Positions 41,732 to 53,368 of a DNA stretch of 64,000 nucleotides are shown one piece after another. A program made the translations under genes and the position numbers. The DNA is from Muscardinus avellanarius. Lineage: Eukaryota > Chordata > Mammalia > Rodentia > Gliridae. Position 1 is the stretch's first letter. Each line of letters begins with the position of its first letter. The stretch covers positions 26,589,637 to 26,653,636 of the forward strand of contig OY726571.1 of the NCBI GenBank assembly GCA_963383645.1. The letters run 5' to 3'. A model generated the notes under the pieces. It ran no database searches, was not told where the DNA came from, and was given only the letters and a program-made list of their open reading frames with translations.

Positions 41732-41734
<3 letters not shown>

Positions 41735-41780
<46 letters not shown>
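41735..41780 (+). repeat. (CA)n microsatellite
   Basis: About 22 CA units after a CT-rich SINE tail. Confidence 0.96.
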
Positions 41781-41781
<1 letters not shown>

Positions 41782-41811
41782 AATATATGTTAAGGCAGGG
41801 CAGGGTATACT

Positions 41812-42032
41812 TGTAGGTGGGTCCCTGGGAGTGTGCTCTTGGGGACTATATATGTAACTTACCCCTCCTTCTGCTCTTTTTTTCCCTGCCAAGAAGCATG
41901 GCTGCTGCAGAAGCCTCCCCCAAAATGAACTATGACCTCTGAACCTTTGGGGATATGCAAGCAAATAAAACCCTCCTCTAACCGTTAGGTGTGAGGTTTA
42001 TAGATCATCATGGTGAAATGCTGACTGAAACA
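41812..42032 (+). mobile_element. MaLR LTR 3' portion
   Basis: AGAAGCATGGCTGCTGCAG ... AACTATGACCTCTGAACC ... GCAAATAAAACCCTCCTC ... ATCATGGTGAAATGCTGACTG is the 3' half of a rodent MaLR LTR. Confidence 0.65.
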
Positions 42033-42285
42033 AAATACAACTTGAATAGAAAGTATTTGGTAATAATAAAATATTGCCCCAAGAGTAAGTCATGCTTATT
42101 ATAATATGTTAGTATTACTACCCATCAGAAAAAAACTCTAAAATTCAATGATAATAATCAACCAGAAGTTGTAAAATGAAACAGTGTTAACTATGGATAT
42201 TATTTTTATTCTTTATTTAAAAATCTCTAAAGGCACTGATGGGAAATTCCTTTGATAATAAACTTGTTAAAAAGATAGATGCTAG

Positions 42286-42479
42286 CTGGGCGTGGTGGCA
42301 CAGGCTTGTAATCCCCGCACTTGGGAGGCGGAGACAGAAAGATCGCACAGGTTCGATTAAGAGACCCTGTTTCCAAATAAAAAAGTATAGAAAATAGGTC
42401 TGGGAGTGCAGCCCGGAGGTAGAGGGGCTTCCAGGAATCCCAGTACCACCAAAAAAAAAAAAAAAAAAAAAAAAAAAAG
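42286..42479 (+). mobile_element. B1-ID SINE, young-type, internally deleted
   Basis: AGCTGGGCGTGGTGGCACAGGC ... AGGGGCTTCCAGGAATCCC and a 29-base A tail; the AGCCTCAGCAACTTAG block is missing. Confidence 0.92.
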
Positions 42480-45035
42480 ATGCTAAACCATTACCCATTA
42501 TTCCTGGGAGTTAATCACCAAGTATATTTACTTTACAATAACTAGCATGCACAAAACTCTGAGGCATTATCCTGTAGAAGGAGTAAACGTGAAGAATGAA
42601 TCAGGAGAAGAAACAATCCACTCCCCACAAAATCACACCTATTTTATAAGTTACTTAATAATATAGTTATTAGAGCCCCAATTTGTTGTGATATTATAAA
42701 TGCCACATAGCTATAGTTTTATTACATGATAGGACCTGAACTTCTACTTTTGAAATGAATGTAATTAAATTTTCTGTTTGGGTTGAAGAATTACATTCAA
42801 CATTAGAGTGTGTAAGAGAATAAAAGCACGTACCTTTTTATACAAGTTGAGTATAAGATATTATGATAGTAGCTTGTGTCGGCTGGAGTCTGTAACTGCT
42901 GAGGTCAGAATTGCACTGGATATTTCTCATATGATTGGATGAGTACTTACAGATCAGCCACAGATATTTTTTCATAGGCCATTATTATACTATGTTAAGT
43001 ATTTTAGTATAAAATAGTGACATAAAGTCTTCAAAATTGTGGTATCCACCCAACATAATTACTTTAAAAAAGAAAACTTATCATTTTTATCTAAAGCGTG
43101 ATATCTGTAAATATAGATGACTTGTTTATGAAGAAAGGAACATGCTCTACTCACACTAAAATAGCAAAGAGAGAAATATCATGGATTCAGTGGGGTTGGG
43201 AAGGAAACACGATTTCCTCTAAATAATGAGAAGTTGTCAAGTCTTTTATTATAGCTTCTTGAAGCTGGCATATGACCTTTAAATTTGTCATGCTTGGTAC
43301 ATGATTTTCTTGTTTGGAGTTGTATTGGTTTTGCTCTGCAATGAAGTATATTAATGACTCTGTTATTCTTTTTATTTAGAATATTGTATTTATTTCCAAA
43401 AGAGTCATAGTTTGAAGTGCATCAAAAATATGAGAAGTCAAAAAGTCAAAGGAAGCTGCTTCATGCCAAATATGATAAAAGCAAAGTTAAAACAAACAAA
43501 CCTTGAATAAAAGTTGGAGAGACAGTTTTCTTTGTGTTCATCTCAAGCATACCTTGGAAGCGTATTAAGCTGTATTAACCTGTGTAACAAATATCTTAAA
43601 AGAATCACAGATGTGGAGGCTTCTCTTTGGTTCTTTTAGTTAGAACCACATCTGAAACAAACTAAAGTGAGAGAAAGTCATTGTGTAAAAGAAATGAGAG
43701 GAAAGGATTTATATATGTACTCAGCAATTGTTGTCATTATATTCACCTATACCATCAGGGCATTCAGACTTTCTTTTCAGTTGCCTTCCTTTGTGCACAT
43801 TAAGGCAAGTGATTGCTTCCTCTACTCTCCACAGGTTTGGATTCCATTAGCCTACCACTATATATTACTATATATGTGCAAGAGATTTCTTTGACCAAAA
43901 TGGTTTGTTGATTCATTTCTATCTTTCTCTTCTAGCTACAAATTACTTGAGGATATCGATTTTTTAAAAATCAAAACTTTAATCTCCAAAAGATTTTCTT
44001 CTGTGCCTTTTGGAGTCCTCTAGAGCTTTTATAAATGAGGGATAATTACTGATATAATCGACTGCTTTATTTCTTAGTTATGCTTTTTTCTATAGAATTT
44101 GTTTTGTAACTCTTCTCATAATACCTTTGAACTATTTCTACCTATTATTCTAATTATTCCATGAGTTTTATATCTTCTAAGGTATTATAAAAAAGAGAAA
44201 TAATCATATCTATTGATTCAATCAACCTCTGATTAAAAACTTAGACCTACAGTGATTACATCTGTACCAAACATGTGCAGACTTTTTTTTTCTTGACATC
44301 ATCCCCTAAGAAATAGAGTATAACAACTATTTACTTTGTATGAGGCATAAGTAATCTAGACATTGGAGTATATGGGAAGGTACAAGTAGGTTATATGCAA
44401 ATACTGTAACTTTTCATATGAGAGACTTGATCATTCTCAGATTCTGGTAATTGTGGGAGGTCCTAAACTGCAATGGATCCCATGGAGATAGCTCTAAACT
44501 ACTCAGGTCATCTATTGTCAGAATATGATACAGTAATATTTTGCACATCCATGACTTTAATCACAGGACATTACTTTAGTAAACCTCCATTTAACAAAAC
44601 AAACTAACTGCTATTGACAATTAGAGTATGAATAATATGGAATGATGTAATTATTGGTAATATAGGTCAGTTCAGAGACAGCCTGACACAAAGATCTGAA
44701 TCTCAGATCTAACTTATTTTGTTGCTGAAGTTAGTGAAAGAATTTTACTTAGACTACCTGCTCCCAATGAATCTTGAGTGAGATTTAATGGTACTTAAAT
44801 TTAGCTACTGAGTTTCGATCACAGTAGGAATTCTTCACTGGTTGGTTTTTCTCCATTAGTAAATCCAGTGATTCACAAATTGAGTAGGTGATATGTATGT
44901 TCTTCAGTTAGCTTGTAGCACAGAAACTATAACACTGAAAATTATTGAGAACGTTTTTAATATCCATGAAGTATACTAAACATGGTTACAATCATAAAAA
45001 TATTAAATGTTTGTGAATGTACATCATGTACATTA
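42480..45035. other. No recognisable feature
   Basis: 2.5 kb, the longest repeat-poor stretch in the window. AT-rich, with no SINE or LINE signature and no convincing open frame. It could include conserved non-coding sequence. Confidence 0.45.
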
Positions 45036-45235
45036 GGGAATTTCCCTCTTCCCCCCTCCACTAAGCCAATCATGAGAAGGAGGGAGGGGGGCGGGACTGG
45101 GGTGGGAGTTGGGTAAGCGCTAATTGAGTAATGTGTGTATGTATGCCTCTACCATCTTGAACTCCATTAAGATGTATGACTACAGTGCACCAATAAAAAT
45201 AAAAAAATAAAAGTTAACAGAAAATAAAAAAAATC
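45036..45235 (+). mobile_element. LINE-1 3' end with G-rich tract and A tail
   Basis: A purine/G-rich segment (GGGAGGGGGGCGGGACTGGGG) is followed by TAATGTGTGTATGTATGCCTC ... GTATGACTACAGTGCACCAATAAAAATAAA. The G-rich tract and terminal AATAAA-type tail are typical of L1 3' UTRs. Its tail is the complement of those at 34266, 40015 and 52731. Confidence 0.75.
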
Positions 45236-45654
45236 AAAATATTAAATGGAAATAGTATATATGTATACTAGAATATGGAAGCCATTAAACTAGATTAAAG
45301 GAAACTTAAGGAAGATCTATGATATGGGTAAACCAGTCTTCTACTAAAGTAGATGCACAATTCCTAATAATGAATTAGGGATGAATGGAGACTCCCAGAA
45401 GATACTGCTTTCTGCTATGTTTTATTTGATTCAGTGGTCAGAATAAGTTTTATTCATACCAATAGCATTGTTGTGAAGATTACAAGAGACAGTGATCTTT
45501 GCATGAAAATGAAGTGCTGGTCAGGTTCCAATATCAGGGAGCTGCAACCTCTCCTTTAGAACTATTAAACCTTTTTATAATAGTTCCTAAATGGATTACA
45601 GTAGTCTTTCTTTTAGTTATTGCTTATTTTTATATTTGCATTATATTTCCTGCA
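45236..45654. other. No recognisable feature
   Basis: AT-rich DNA; unassigned. Confidence 0.45.
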
Positions 45655-45725
45655 TAGTCCAGGGCTCACCAATACTTGCAATTCAGTGAAAACTAGACAA
45701 TAAATAAACTCTTGTTGAACAGCTA
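45655..45725 (+). repeat. L2 LINE 3' tip
   Basis: GCATAGTCCAGGGCTCACC ... ACAATAAATAAACTCTTGTTGAAC fits the extreme L2 3' end. Confidence 0.45.
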
Positions 45726-45974
45726 AATTAATTTCTGACCTACAATTTTCTAATTTACTCTTTTAGATTCCAGTCCATGCTCATTTATGTGGGCTGTTGC
45801 TCTCATCCTTTCCTTCATTATTTCTGTTTTGTTTTTACCATGATTTGACCTGCAGCTTCCAGAAACCTTCCATAACTTCTCTCCTTTTTCTCACTTTTCT
45901 GTTTTCTTTCCTTCTCTTATATTTTCCTTCTATTCAATTCACTTTCAACTCATTTGAACATTAGGTATTGTGTT

Positions 45975-46013
<39 letters not shown>

Positions 46014-46014
46014 T
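45975..46014 (+). repeat. (TTTA)n microsatellite
   Basis: Ten TTTA units at the tail of the following reverse SINE. Confidence 0.95.
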
Positions 46015-46190
46015 TGGTGGTACTGGGGTTCCTGGAAACCCTTCTACCTCTGGGCTACACTCCCAGACCTATTTTATGTTTTTATTTGGAAACAGGGTCT
46101 CTTAAGCCCGCGCAGCTGGCTTTGAGCGTGATCCTCCTGTCTCCACCTTCCAAGCATGGGGATTACAAGTGTGCGCCAACACGCCCGGGG
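46015..46190 (-). mobile_element. B1-ID SINE, young-type
   Basis: GGTGGTACTGGGGTTCCTGG ... AACACGCCCGG. GGTATTGTGT occurs on both sides (45963 and about 46188), the likely duplication. Confidence 0.92.
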
Positions 46191-46439
46191 TATTGTGTGT
46201 TTTTAAATAAAAGTATACTTATAAATACCTTAACAGATCCTAACATGTTTTTAGCAACTCAGAGAAGTATGGAAAAGAAAATAATAATAAACTCACTACC
46301 CATTGTTACTATTTGTGAACATCATTCAGTATATATGTAAAGTAGCCTATCTGCAAATGAATGGCTGAATGGACAGTGGTAATAAAGGCAGCAGGGGCAG
46401 TGGTTTCTGGGCACCAGTAAAATGCTTGTAGTGTATTCA

Positions 46440-46560
46440 TTCCTTCCTGTGAAGTCATGATCATTTGCATTTCTTTTTCACAGGTGAGGAAACTGAGACT
46501 CTGGAGGTTTAACAACTTACCTAAGGTTACACAATCTGTGAATATAGAACAGGTAAGCAA
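46440..46560 (-). repeat. MIR fragment
   Basis: TTCACAGGTGAGGAAACTGAGACTCTGG ... ACCTAAGGTTACACAATC is MIR in reverse. Confidence 0.65.
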
Positions 46561-46621
46561 GTGTCCTTGGAATTGGTGAAATTTGATGGGATGGAATAAA
46601 ATTACTGTTACGTGCTTTAAT

Positions 46622-47085
46622 TAACATTTAATTAACTTTCTTTGAGCAGTTTTAGGGTCACAGCAAAATTGAGCAAAAAATATAGAAAGTTCCCATATAT
46701 CTTTTCCCACCCACATACCCCTGCCTCTCTACCATCAACATCCGGCTGCAATGTCCCAATCTGTAGACCAACACTGATACATCATATTGTGACCCAAAGT
46801 CCAGAGGTAACACTGGTGTTCACTCTTGGGTTATATGTTCTGTGTGCTTTGACATACATGTAATAACATACATCACCACTATAGTATCAGGTAGAATAAT
46901 TTCACTGCCCTCAAAGTCCTCTGTTCTCTGCTGTTTTTTCCTTTCCTTCTTACTACTGCTTTTATAATTTTGCCTTGTCCTGGGTGTAATATTGTTGGAA
47001 TCATAGAGCAAATTGGTTATTTTCACTTAGTGACATGCCTTTTGTCTCTCCATGTCTTTTCATGGCTAGATAAATAATACCAATT
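46622..47085 (-). mobile_element. L1M-type LINE-1 3' end
   Basis: TTTTAGGGTCACAGCAAAATTGAGC ... CAACACTGATACATCATATTG ... TTTCACTGCCCTCAAAGTCC ... CTCTCCATGTCTTTTCATGGC matches the ancient L1M 3' UTR in reverse, parallel to that at 28755. Confidence 0.8.
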
Positions 47086-48438
47086 TTGAGTATGAACGTT
47101 TTAAGAAACCATTAAAAGTAGAATTTTTATTTGGGCCAGAAAAGAGATGTAAATGTGCTTTTTCAAAAGAAGTTGTATTTATTATTTGACCATCCCCTGG
47201 TTCTTGCATGGAGTATGGTCAGGAACACTAGACTACTGAGACAGATTACGTAGTATGAAAGTTAAGTAATATAAAACATAATGAAAAATAGATTATTAAT
47301 TCTGATCTAGGTTCATTGTGTAGCATAAACTATTATATAGAATTAGTTTTTACTGTTGGCCAGTCTTTGTAGGCTGTAGGTAAAAGCCAACTGGAGACTT
47401 ATGAATTAAATGGACTGTATGTTGCCCCTAAAGAAGAGAAAAATTTAAGTTTAAAGCTTTTTTCCCCCTAAATATAATCTAATTAGACTTGCATAGGTTT
47501 TAAAACATATTTTCTTTTAAAATTATTAATATTAAAGGTAGAGAATTAGTGTAGTCATTATTAATTCATTATTAAATACATATACTAGTGGTAAAATGGC
47601 TTAAAATGAGAAGTAATTTTGTTTTTTTCTGTGCTCAAATTTTATAGTGCATGTTTCTTTAATAATACAAATTACAAACACTTCATAGTTTAAAGGAAAT
47701 GCATCAAAGTTAAGAACTACATGTATTTTGCACTGTTTGAATATGTTCTTGTTAGCTGGTTGTTTGAGCACAGATATTAGCCATAATATTTATCTCTGAG
47801 TAGCTTAAGTCAACCCTGCTCTTATCTTATCAGGAAGATTAATCAGTTAGGAACCTGATAAGGACCTCAAGAAAACTCTTTAGATGATTAGATTTAGTTG
47901 TGAGGGATAATTTTCTCTTTCTCTCTTGTGTAAACACATATACACATACACATATACGTGGTTATACACACACACACACACACACAGAGATAGACAGAGA
48001 GTAGGCTTCTACTTTGTTTTTATCTTTGAATATAAATTTAAATGTGCTTACTTATTTGTATTAAAGATTACTCTCAAACTTCAAATGCCTGGATTTAGCT
48101 ACTTTCTATTTTCTTACTTTAAGGCAAAATTCATTTCGGATTTTAATCACATCCATCAGACACAGAGAGCATTTCCATGAATTCAAGAAAATCCATAAAA
48201 TATAACTTGTTAACATTAATCATAATAATAACAATTACTCATAAGACCTAGTTCAATACAGAATTGGATTTATTCTGCAGAAAATGAAATAGAAAGATTA
48301 AATGAACTTGCTTAGACTCAGTCTCTTCTCTACTCTTTTTTATTTTTAAAAATACTTATTCATCAAGAATAAACATTGGTAGGGACACTGCTGAAATCAA
48401 ATGACAGTGCTTTGTGAATCTAGTAATTAGAAAAGGAT
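47086..48438. other. Unassigned apart from a CA repeat
   Basis: (AC)n at 47965-47987; the remainder is AT-rich with nothing recognisable. Confidence 0.5.
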
Positions 48439-48618
48439 CCAGCTGGGCATGGTAGTGCATGCTTGTAATCCCAGTACTTGGAAAGCTGAGACAGGGGGAT
48501 CACAGGTTTGAAGCCAGCTTCAGCAATTTAGAAAGGTTCTCAGCAACTTAGTGAGACTGTGTTTCAAAATAGGGCAGAGATAGAATGCCCTTAGGTTCAA
48601 TCCTCAATACCGGGGTGG
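48439..48618 (+). mobile_element. B1-ID SINE
   Basis: AGCTGGGCATGGTAGTGCATGC ... GGGCAGAGATAGAATGCCC ... CAATACC then a G run. Confidence 0.9.
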
Positions 48619-49459
48619 GGGGGGGGTGAAAGAGAAGATCCAATTAACTGGTGAAGGAGATATATTTACACATCTTTGAGACTATTACCATCTCTTTTTA
48701 CACAGACCGAACTCATCTTCTGGTTTATAGAAAAATGATACAATGATATTTCACTTTATAATTTTAACTTTGTTAAGATAAAGCCCCAACAAATGACTGA
48801 GTTTGTTATTATTCTAATTTAGAAGTTAAAATTAAAACTCAAACAAAGAAACAAAAAAGAATGAATATAACCATTAGAAAATCATTATTAAAATAAAAAT
48901 CTTCCCCCAGCATAGAATTTCCCTAGAAAGGTAGTAGAAAAAAAAAGTTGTTTTTATTACTGAATAAACTTTAAACCAGAATTGAAAAGATAGGAGAATT
49001 TATCCTCATATCCTCAAGCATATACAACCTATTAAATACATGCTTTCAAGATAGACAATCTTTAGTCCTCAAGTATAAGAACTTTACAACTCCTTTGGGC
49101 ATATGTAGCTCCTTCTAATTTTATCAATGTAACTAGGGAGACTTTTTGTGTTGATGTTATTGAGAGGAGTATTACACTTCTCACTGGAAATTGGAACAAG
49201 AGGCCCATAGAAGTCAAACTATCACCTTTCCATCCTAGGTGGAAAACTGCAGTGCTGCCTCTCTTGGGGTTTTATTTTGAAACGATGGCTCAAAGATCTT
49301 TGAGGAAATATTCCTGAGCTGTGAGACAGGCTGAGGCTTACTTAATCATTTACCCTCATTTGAAAAGGACAGAAAAAGAATTTCAGAAATAAAAGGATGA
49401 GTGAGGAGATAGCTCTTGCCTTTTTCTTTCAAGTGGGAGAATTAGGCCTTTTTTTATTG
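48619..49459. other. No recognisable feature
   Basis: AT-rich; unassigned. Confidence 0.5.
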
Positions 49460-49660
49460 TGTGTGGTACTAGAAGTTGAACTCAGGGGCATTCTGCCTCT
49501 GAGCTACAACTCTAGCCCTATTTTATTTTTTATTTTTAAACAGGGTCTTACTAATTTACTGAGGGCCTTGTTAAGTTGTTGAAGCTGGTTGCAAACCTAT
49601 AATTCTTTGTTTCACCTCCCAAGTACTAGGAGTACAACTGTGCTCAACCACACCTCTCCA
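49460..49660 (-). mobile_element. B1-ID SINE
   Basis: TGTGGTACTAGAAGTTGAACTC ... CTACAACTCTAGCCC ... CAACCACACCTC. Confidence 0.86.
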
Positions 49661-49784
49661 AGCCTCTTATTTTTAATGTGTATTTGCCCTTACGCCACTC
49701 ACAGGATGACTCTGTGCCCCTACTCACTTCTTAGAGTAATCTGGAGAGTTTTCTTTGTAGGCCTCCTATTTTATTTTATATTTT

Positions 49785-50925
49785 TAGCAGATGAAGTTTA
49801 ATTGACATGCAATAGACTACACATGTTTAAAGTATACAATTTTATGTTTTGACATATATACACTATATATATATACCTGTGAAACTATCACCACAGTCAA
49901 GATAATGGACCTGTTTTTCATGTGCAAAAGTCTTCTCACACCTCTTTATATTTCCCTCATTCTAATGTTACTGCTGCTTCTCTCCCCAGGTTCATGCTAA
50001 TCTACTTTATGTAACGGGAGATTGATTAGTTACCTTCTGTAATGCTATATAAATGGAATTGTTCCATGTGTACACTTTAATGTTTGCTTTTTAATTTAGC
50101 ATACTTTGAGATTCATTCAAGTTATAGTAATTATAATCTTTCATTTTATAGCTGAGTAGCATTCATTCCTTAATATATACCAGTTTACTTATTAATAGAC
50201 ACGCTAGTTTGCGTTTGGGAGATAACAGATGAAACTGCTATAGACAAGAAAATATGTCTTTGGTTATGTATTCAAAGTTGATATTTATTATATTATATTA
50301 CATTACATTATATTATATTAATTACATATACTTTACCTCCTCTTGTTTAAATATCTAGGGATGAAATGGCTAAATTATATTATGGTAGAAATGTTTGTGT
50401 GTGTGTGTGTGTTGCTGGAGACTGCTAGGCAAGCACTGCACCACTGAACCACATTCCCACATTCCCACCCATTTTTAATTTATTTACTTTTGCACTATGG
50501 GATTGAACCCAGGTGCATTCTGAGCCACACCCCCAGCCCTATTTTTTTATTCTGTATTTTGAAACAGGGTCTCATTAAGTTGCAAATGGTCTCACTAAGT
50601 AGCTGAGGCTGGCTGTGAACCTGCAACCTCCTGTCTCAGCCTCTCAGGTACTAGGATTACATGTGTTCATCACCACTCTTGGCTCCTTTGAATATTTTAA
50701 TGACACCTATCAAACCATTTATCTGGTTGACAACATTATATTAAATATCCACTAGCGGTGAGTGGATGGTACCATCTCTAACACTTGATATAGTAAGTTT
50801 AATTTTGTTTTTAATTTAGCTACTCTAATAGGTATGTAATGATTTCTTGCTGTGGTTTGACTTTCATTTCTCTAGTTATGATACAGAACATATTTTCATG
50901 TTATTACTTGCCATTGAAGAAGATC
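49785..50925 (-). mobile_element. L1M-type LINE-1 3' end, split by SINE
   Basis: TTAATTGACATGCAATAGAC ... TGAAACTATCACCACAGTCAAG ... TATAAATGGAATTG ... ATCTAGGGATGAAATGGC, then after the SINE, CTACTCTAATAGGTATGTAATG and ATTTCTCTAGTTATGATAC. This is the L1M 3' UTR and ORF2 end in reverse. Confidence 0.85.
50405..50686 (-). mobile_element. ID monomer plus B1-ID SINE
   Basis: An ID-like piece (TTGCTGGAGACTGCTAGGC ... CACTGAACCACATTCCC) adjoins a reverse dimer (GGGATTGAACCCAGGTGCATTC ... CACCACTCTTGGC). Confidence 0.82.
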
Positions 50926-51375
50926 AGAATATGGCACTTGAAAAGGTGCCACTTTGGCAGGATTATTTTGAGCTTAAGGCAATCGGAAGCAGCCACTTCA
51001 GGAGGAAAGTGCTCCTTTCCCTCTATTTGCTTAAAGCCGAGGAAAAGTTTTTCTTTTATGGAAGGACAAAACTCTCCCTTTGTGAAGAATTTTTTATCTG
51101 TAAAGTAAATCCATACATTTCCTAGACACCTTTCCACAATTAATATCCTTTAGTAGCTCAAATGCCCTTTCCCTTGGCCCAGTCACTTCTTTACAAATTA
51201 TCACCCTTTGTTAAAATGATACCTGAGACCTTGGCTCTAACCACTTCCTTGGGTTCTGAGCCCTTTTCTGCAATACCCCTGTGGACATAAAATTAAAAAT
51301 ATTAATAAAATGCATATACCATTTTTCTTGTCAGCTTAATTCATGGATTCCAGGAACTGAATTGAGAGGGTAGAG
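50926..51375 (+). mobile_element. Possible ancient ERVL-like LTR
   Basis: GGTGCCACTTTGGCAGG ... CCCAGTCACTTCTTTACAAATTATC ... CCTTGGCTCTAACCACTTCC ... TTAATAAAATGCATATACC ... TTGTCAGCTTAATTCATGG has the build of an old LTR with a polyadenylation end and U5. Family uncertain; it interrupts the L1M element. Confidence 0.4.
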
Positions 51376-51398
51376 GAAACTTTTCTTTCCTTGCATTT

Positions 51399-51401
<3 letters not shown>

Positions 51402-51445
<44 letters not shown>
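51402..51445 (+). repeat. (TA)n microsatellite
   Basis: About 20 TA units with CACACATATATTCACAC neighbours. Confidence 0.95.
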
Positions 51446-51448
<3 letters not shown>

Positions 51449-51479
51449 CACACATATATTCACACATATATACATATAT

Positions 51480-51610
51480 ATTGTAAAGTACCTGTTTAAT
51501 TGAGTAGTGCAAGTTCTTATTATTAAATACTGAGTGTTACATATATACTGAATACAAATCTTTTATCAGATAAATGTTTTCTTCTAGGTTATAACTAGTC
51601 TTTTCATAAC
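51480..51610 (-). mobile_element. LINE-1 fragment
   Basis: AATACAAATCTTTTATCAGATAAATG ... TTTTCTTCTAGGTTATAACTAGTC follows L1 ORF2-end sequence in reverse, likely the continuation of the 49785 element. Confidence 0.6.
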
Positions 51611-51797
51611 TTTTTTTTGTAGTACTGGGGTTCCTGGAAACCCTTCTACCTCTAGGCTCCATTCCCAGACCTATTTTATATTTTTATTTGAAAACAGGGT
51701 CTCTTAAGCCAGCGAGGCTGGCTTTGAACCTGCGCGATCCTCCTGTCTCTGCTTCCCAAACGCGAGGATTACAAGTGTGCGCCACCACGCCCGGCTT
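51611..51797 (-). mobile_element. B1-ID SINE, young-type
   Basis: GTAGTACTGGGGTTCCTGG ... GCCAGCGAGGCTGGC ... CGCCACCACGCCCGGC. TTTTCATAA is repeated on both sides (51601 and 51797). Confidence 0.95.
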
Positions 51798-51885
51798 TTC
51801 ATAATTTTTTTATAGAAATAAATAAGCACTTCATATATTCACCACAAAAATTATCAAATGCGATAATTTTACCACATTTAAGGTA

Positions 51886-51888
<3 letters not shown>

Positions 51889-51938
<50 letters not shown>
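51889..51938 (+). repeat. (GT)n microsatellite
   Basis: About 25 GT units at the tail of the following reverse SINE. Confidence 0.96.
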
Positions 51939-51949
51939 TATATGTGTCT

Positions 51950-52135
51950 GCGTATGATGCTGGGAATTGAATCCAAGGGCATTCTATCACTGAGCTACAC
52001 CTCTAGACTTTAAAAAATTTTTATTTGGAAACAGGAACTTGCTAAATTGCCATGCACTGGCCTTGAACCTGTGCTCCTCCTGTCTCAGCCTCCCCAGTGC
52101 AGGGATTATAGGCATGCTCCACCATACCCAGCTAG
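51950..52135 (-). mobile_element. B1-ID SINE
   Basis: GATGCTGGGAATTGAATCC ... CATGCTCCACCATACCCAGC. Confidence 0.9.
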
Positions 52136-52347
52136 ATATAAATTTTTTATAAAGAAATGACTGCCAAGTTTGCAGTTAAGTCTGTCTTCTTTAGAGTTAA
52201 AGCACTCTTCTGAACTCAGCTGTACATTTCTCCACCCATGTTTATATGTTATACTCATAGATAATTTTGATTTCATTTTCATACTGTAACACTTACATAA
52301 AAGATTTACATAGGCACTTCACAATTTGCTTTATTTAACTCTTTAGG

Positions 52348-52545
52348 GTTTTTTTTTTTTTTTTTTTTTGGTGGTACTGGGGATGGAACCCTTCTACCTC
52401 CAGGCTACACTCCCAGACCTATTTTATATTTTATTTAGAAATAGGGTCTCTTAAACCAGCATGGCTGGCTTCAAACCTGCACAATCCTCCTGTCTCCACC
52501 TCCTAAGCACAGGGATTACCAGCATGCACCACCACACCCGACTCT
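52348..52545 (-). mobile_element. B1-ID SINE
   Basis: 20-base T run, GTGGTACTGGGGATGGAACCC ... ATGCACCACCACACCCG; ACTCTTTAG on both sides (about 52338 and 52540). Confidence 0.93.
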
Positions 52546-52595
52546 TTAGTAATTTTAATGGTAACAATTTTTTTAAAACTTGATATGTATAGATT

Positions 52596-52731
52596 TTTTT
52601 TTTCTTTTTGCGGTACCTGGGATGGAACCCAGGGGCAGTGTACCTCCGAGTGTACCTCTGAGCTACACCCCTGGCCCTATTTTTTAGGGTCTCACTGAGT
52701 TGCTAAGAGCTTCGCTAGGTAGCTGAGGCTG
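52596..52731 (-). mobile_element. B1-ID SINE, 5' truncated
   Basis: TTTGCGGTACCTGGGATGG, with the TGTACCTCCGAG block duplicated, ending abruptly at GTAGCTGAGGCTG against LINE-1 sequence. Confidence 0.85.
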
Positions 52732-53030
52732 TAGATTTTATCATTTTCATTGGTGCACTGTAATTGTATGTAATAGTGAAGTTCACGGAGATACATTCAT
52801 ATATGCACATGACAGTATTGGTCAATTTCTTCACCCAAACTTCCCTTTTCTCGTCCTTCTTTCCTCAGTCTCCTTCTGCTGCTCTCTGGGTTCTCTCCTA
52901 ATTTATAGATCTCTGTTATTTTCTTTTTTCTCTCTCTCAATTTGAGTTAAATTTTTGTATGTGGTGCAAAATGTGAATGCAGTGGGGTTTTGTTTCATTT
53001 TTTAACATGGATATGCATTTATTCCTGTGT
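52732..53030 (-). mobile_element. LINE-1 3' end, lineage-specific type
   Basis: TTTTCATTGGTGCACTGTAATTGTATG ... CATTCATATATGCACATGAC ... TCTGTTATTTTC is the complement of the tail at 45036-45235. Confidence 0.7.
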
Positions 53031-53034
53031 TGTG

Positions 53035-53035
<1 letters not shown>

Positions 53036-53082
<47 letters not shown>
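53036..53082 (+). repeat. (GT)n microsatellite
   Basis: About 23 GT units at the tail of the following reverse SINE. Confidence 0.96.
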
Positions 53083-53084
<2 letters not shown>

Positions 53085-53282
53085 CTGGAGAACCAACCCA
53101 GCACAATTCTAACTCTAAGTCACATTTATAGCCCTACTCTTTTATTTTTTGCTTGGAAACAGGGTCTCACTAAGTTGCTGAGAGCCTTGCTAAGTTGCTG
53201 AAGCTGGCTTTGAACCTGCGATCCTCTGGTCTCAGCGATCCCAAGTAGTGTTATTACAGACATGAGCCACCATGCCCAGTTC
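53083..53282 (-). mobile_element. B1-ID SINE
   Basis: GACTGGAGAACCAACCC ... GAGCCACCATGCCCAG. Confidence 0.87.
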
Positions 53283-53284
53283 CA

Positions 53285-53368
53285 GTGCCATTTTTTGGAA
53301 AGACTGTTCTTTGTCCATTGAAATACTTGGCTTCTTTGTCAAAGTTCAGTTTCATACATGCGTGGCTC
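53285..53368 (-). mobile_element. LINE-1 ORF2 scrap
   Basis: TTTGGAAAGACTGTTCTTTGTCC ... TTTGTCAAAGTTCAG resembles reverse L1 ORF2. Confidence 0.45.

Noticed and set aside
50847..51125. 92-codon open frame as an exon or small gene
   Set aside because: Spans the join of an L1M tail and a probable old LTR; no splice sites or known family.
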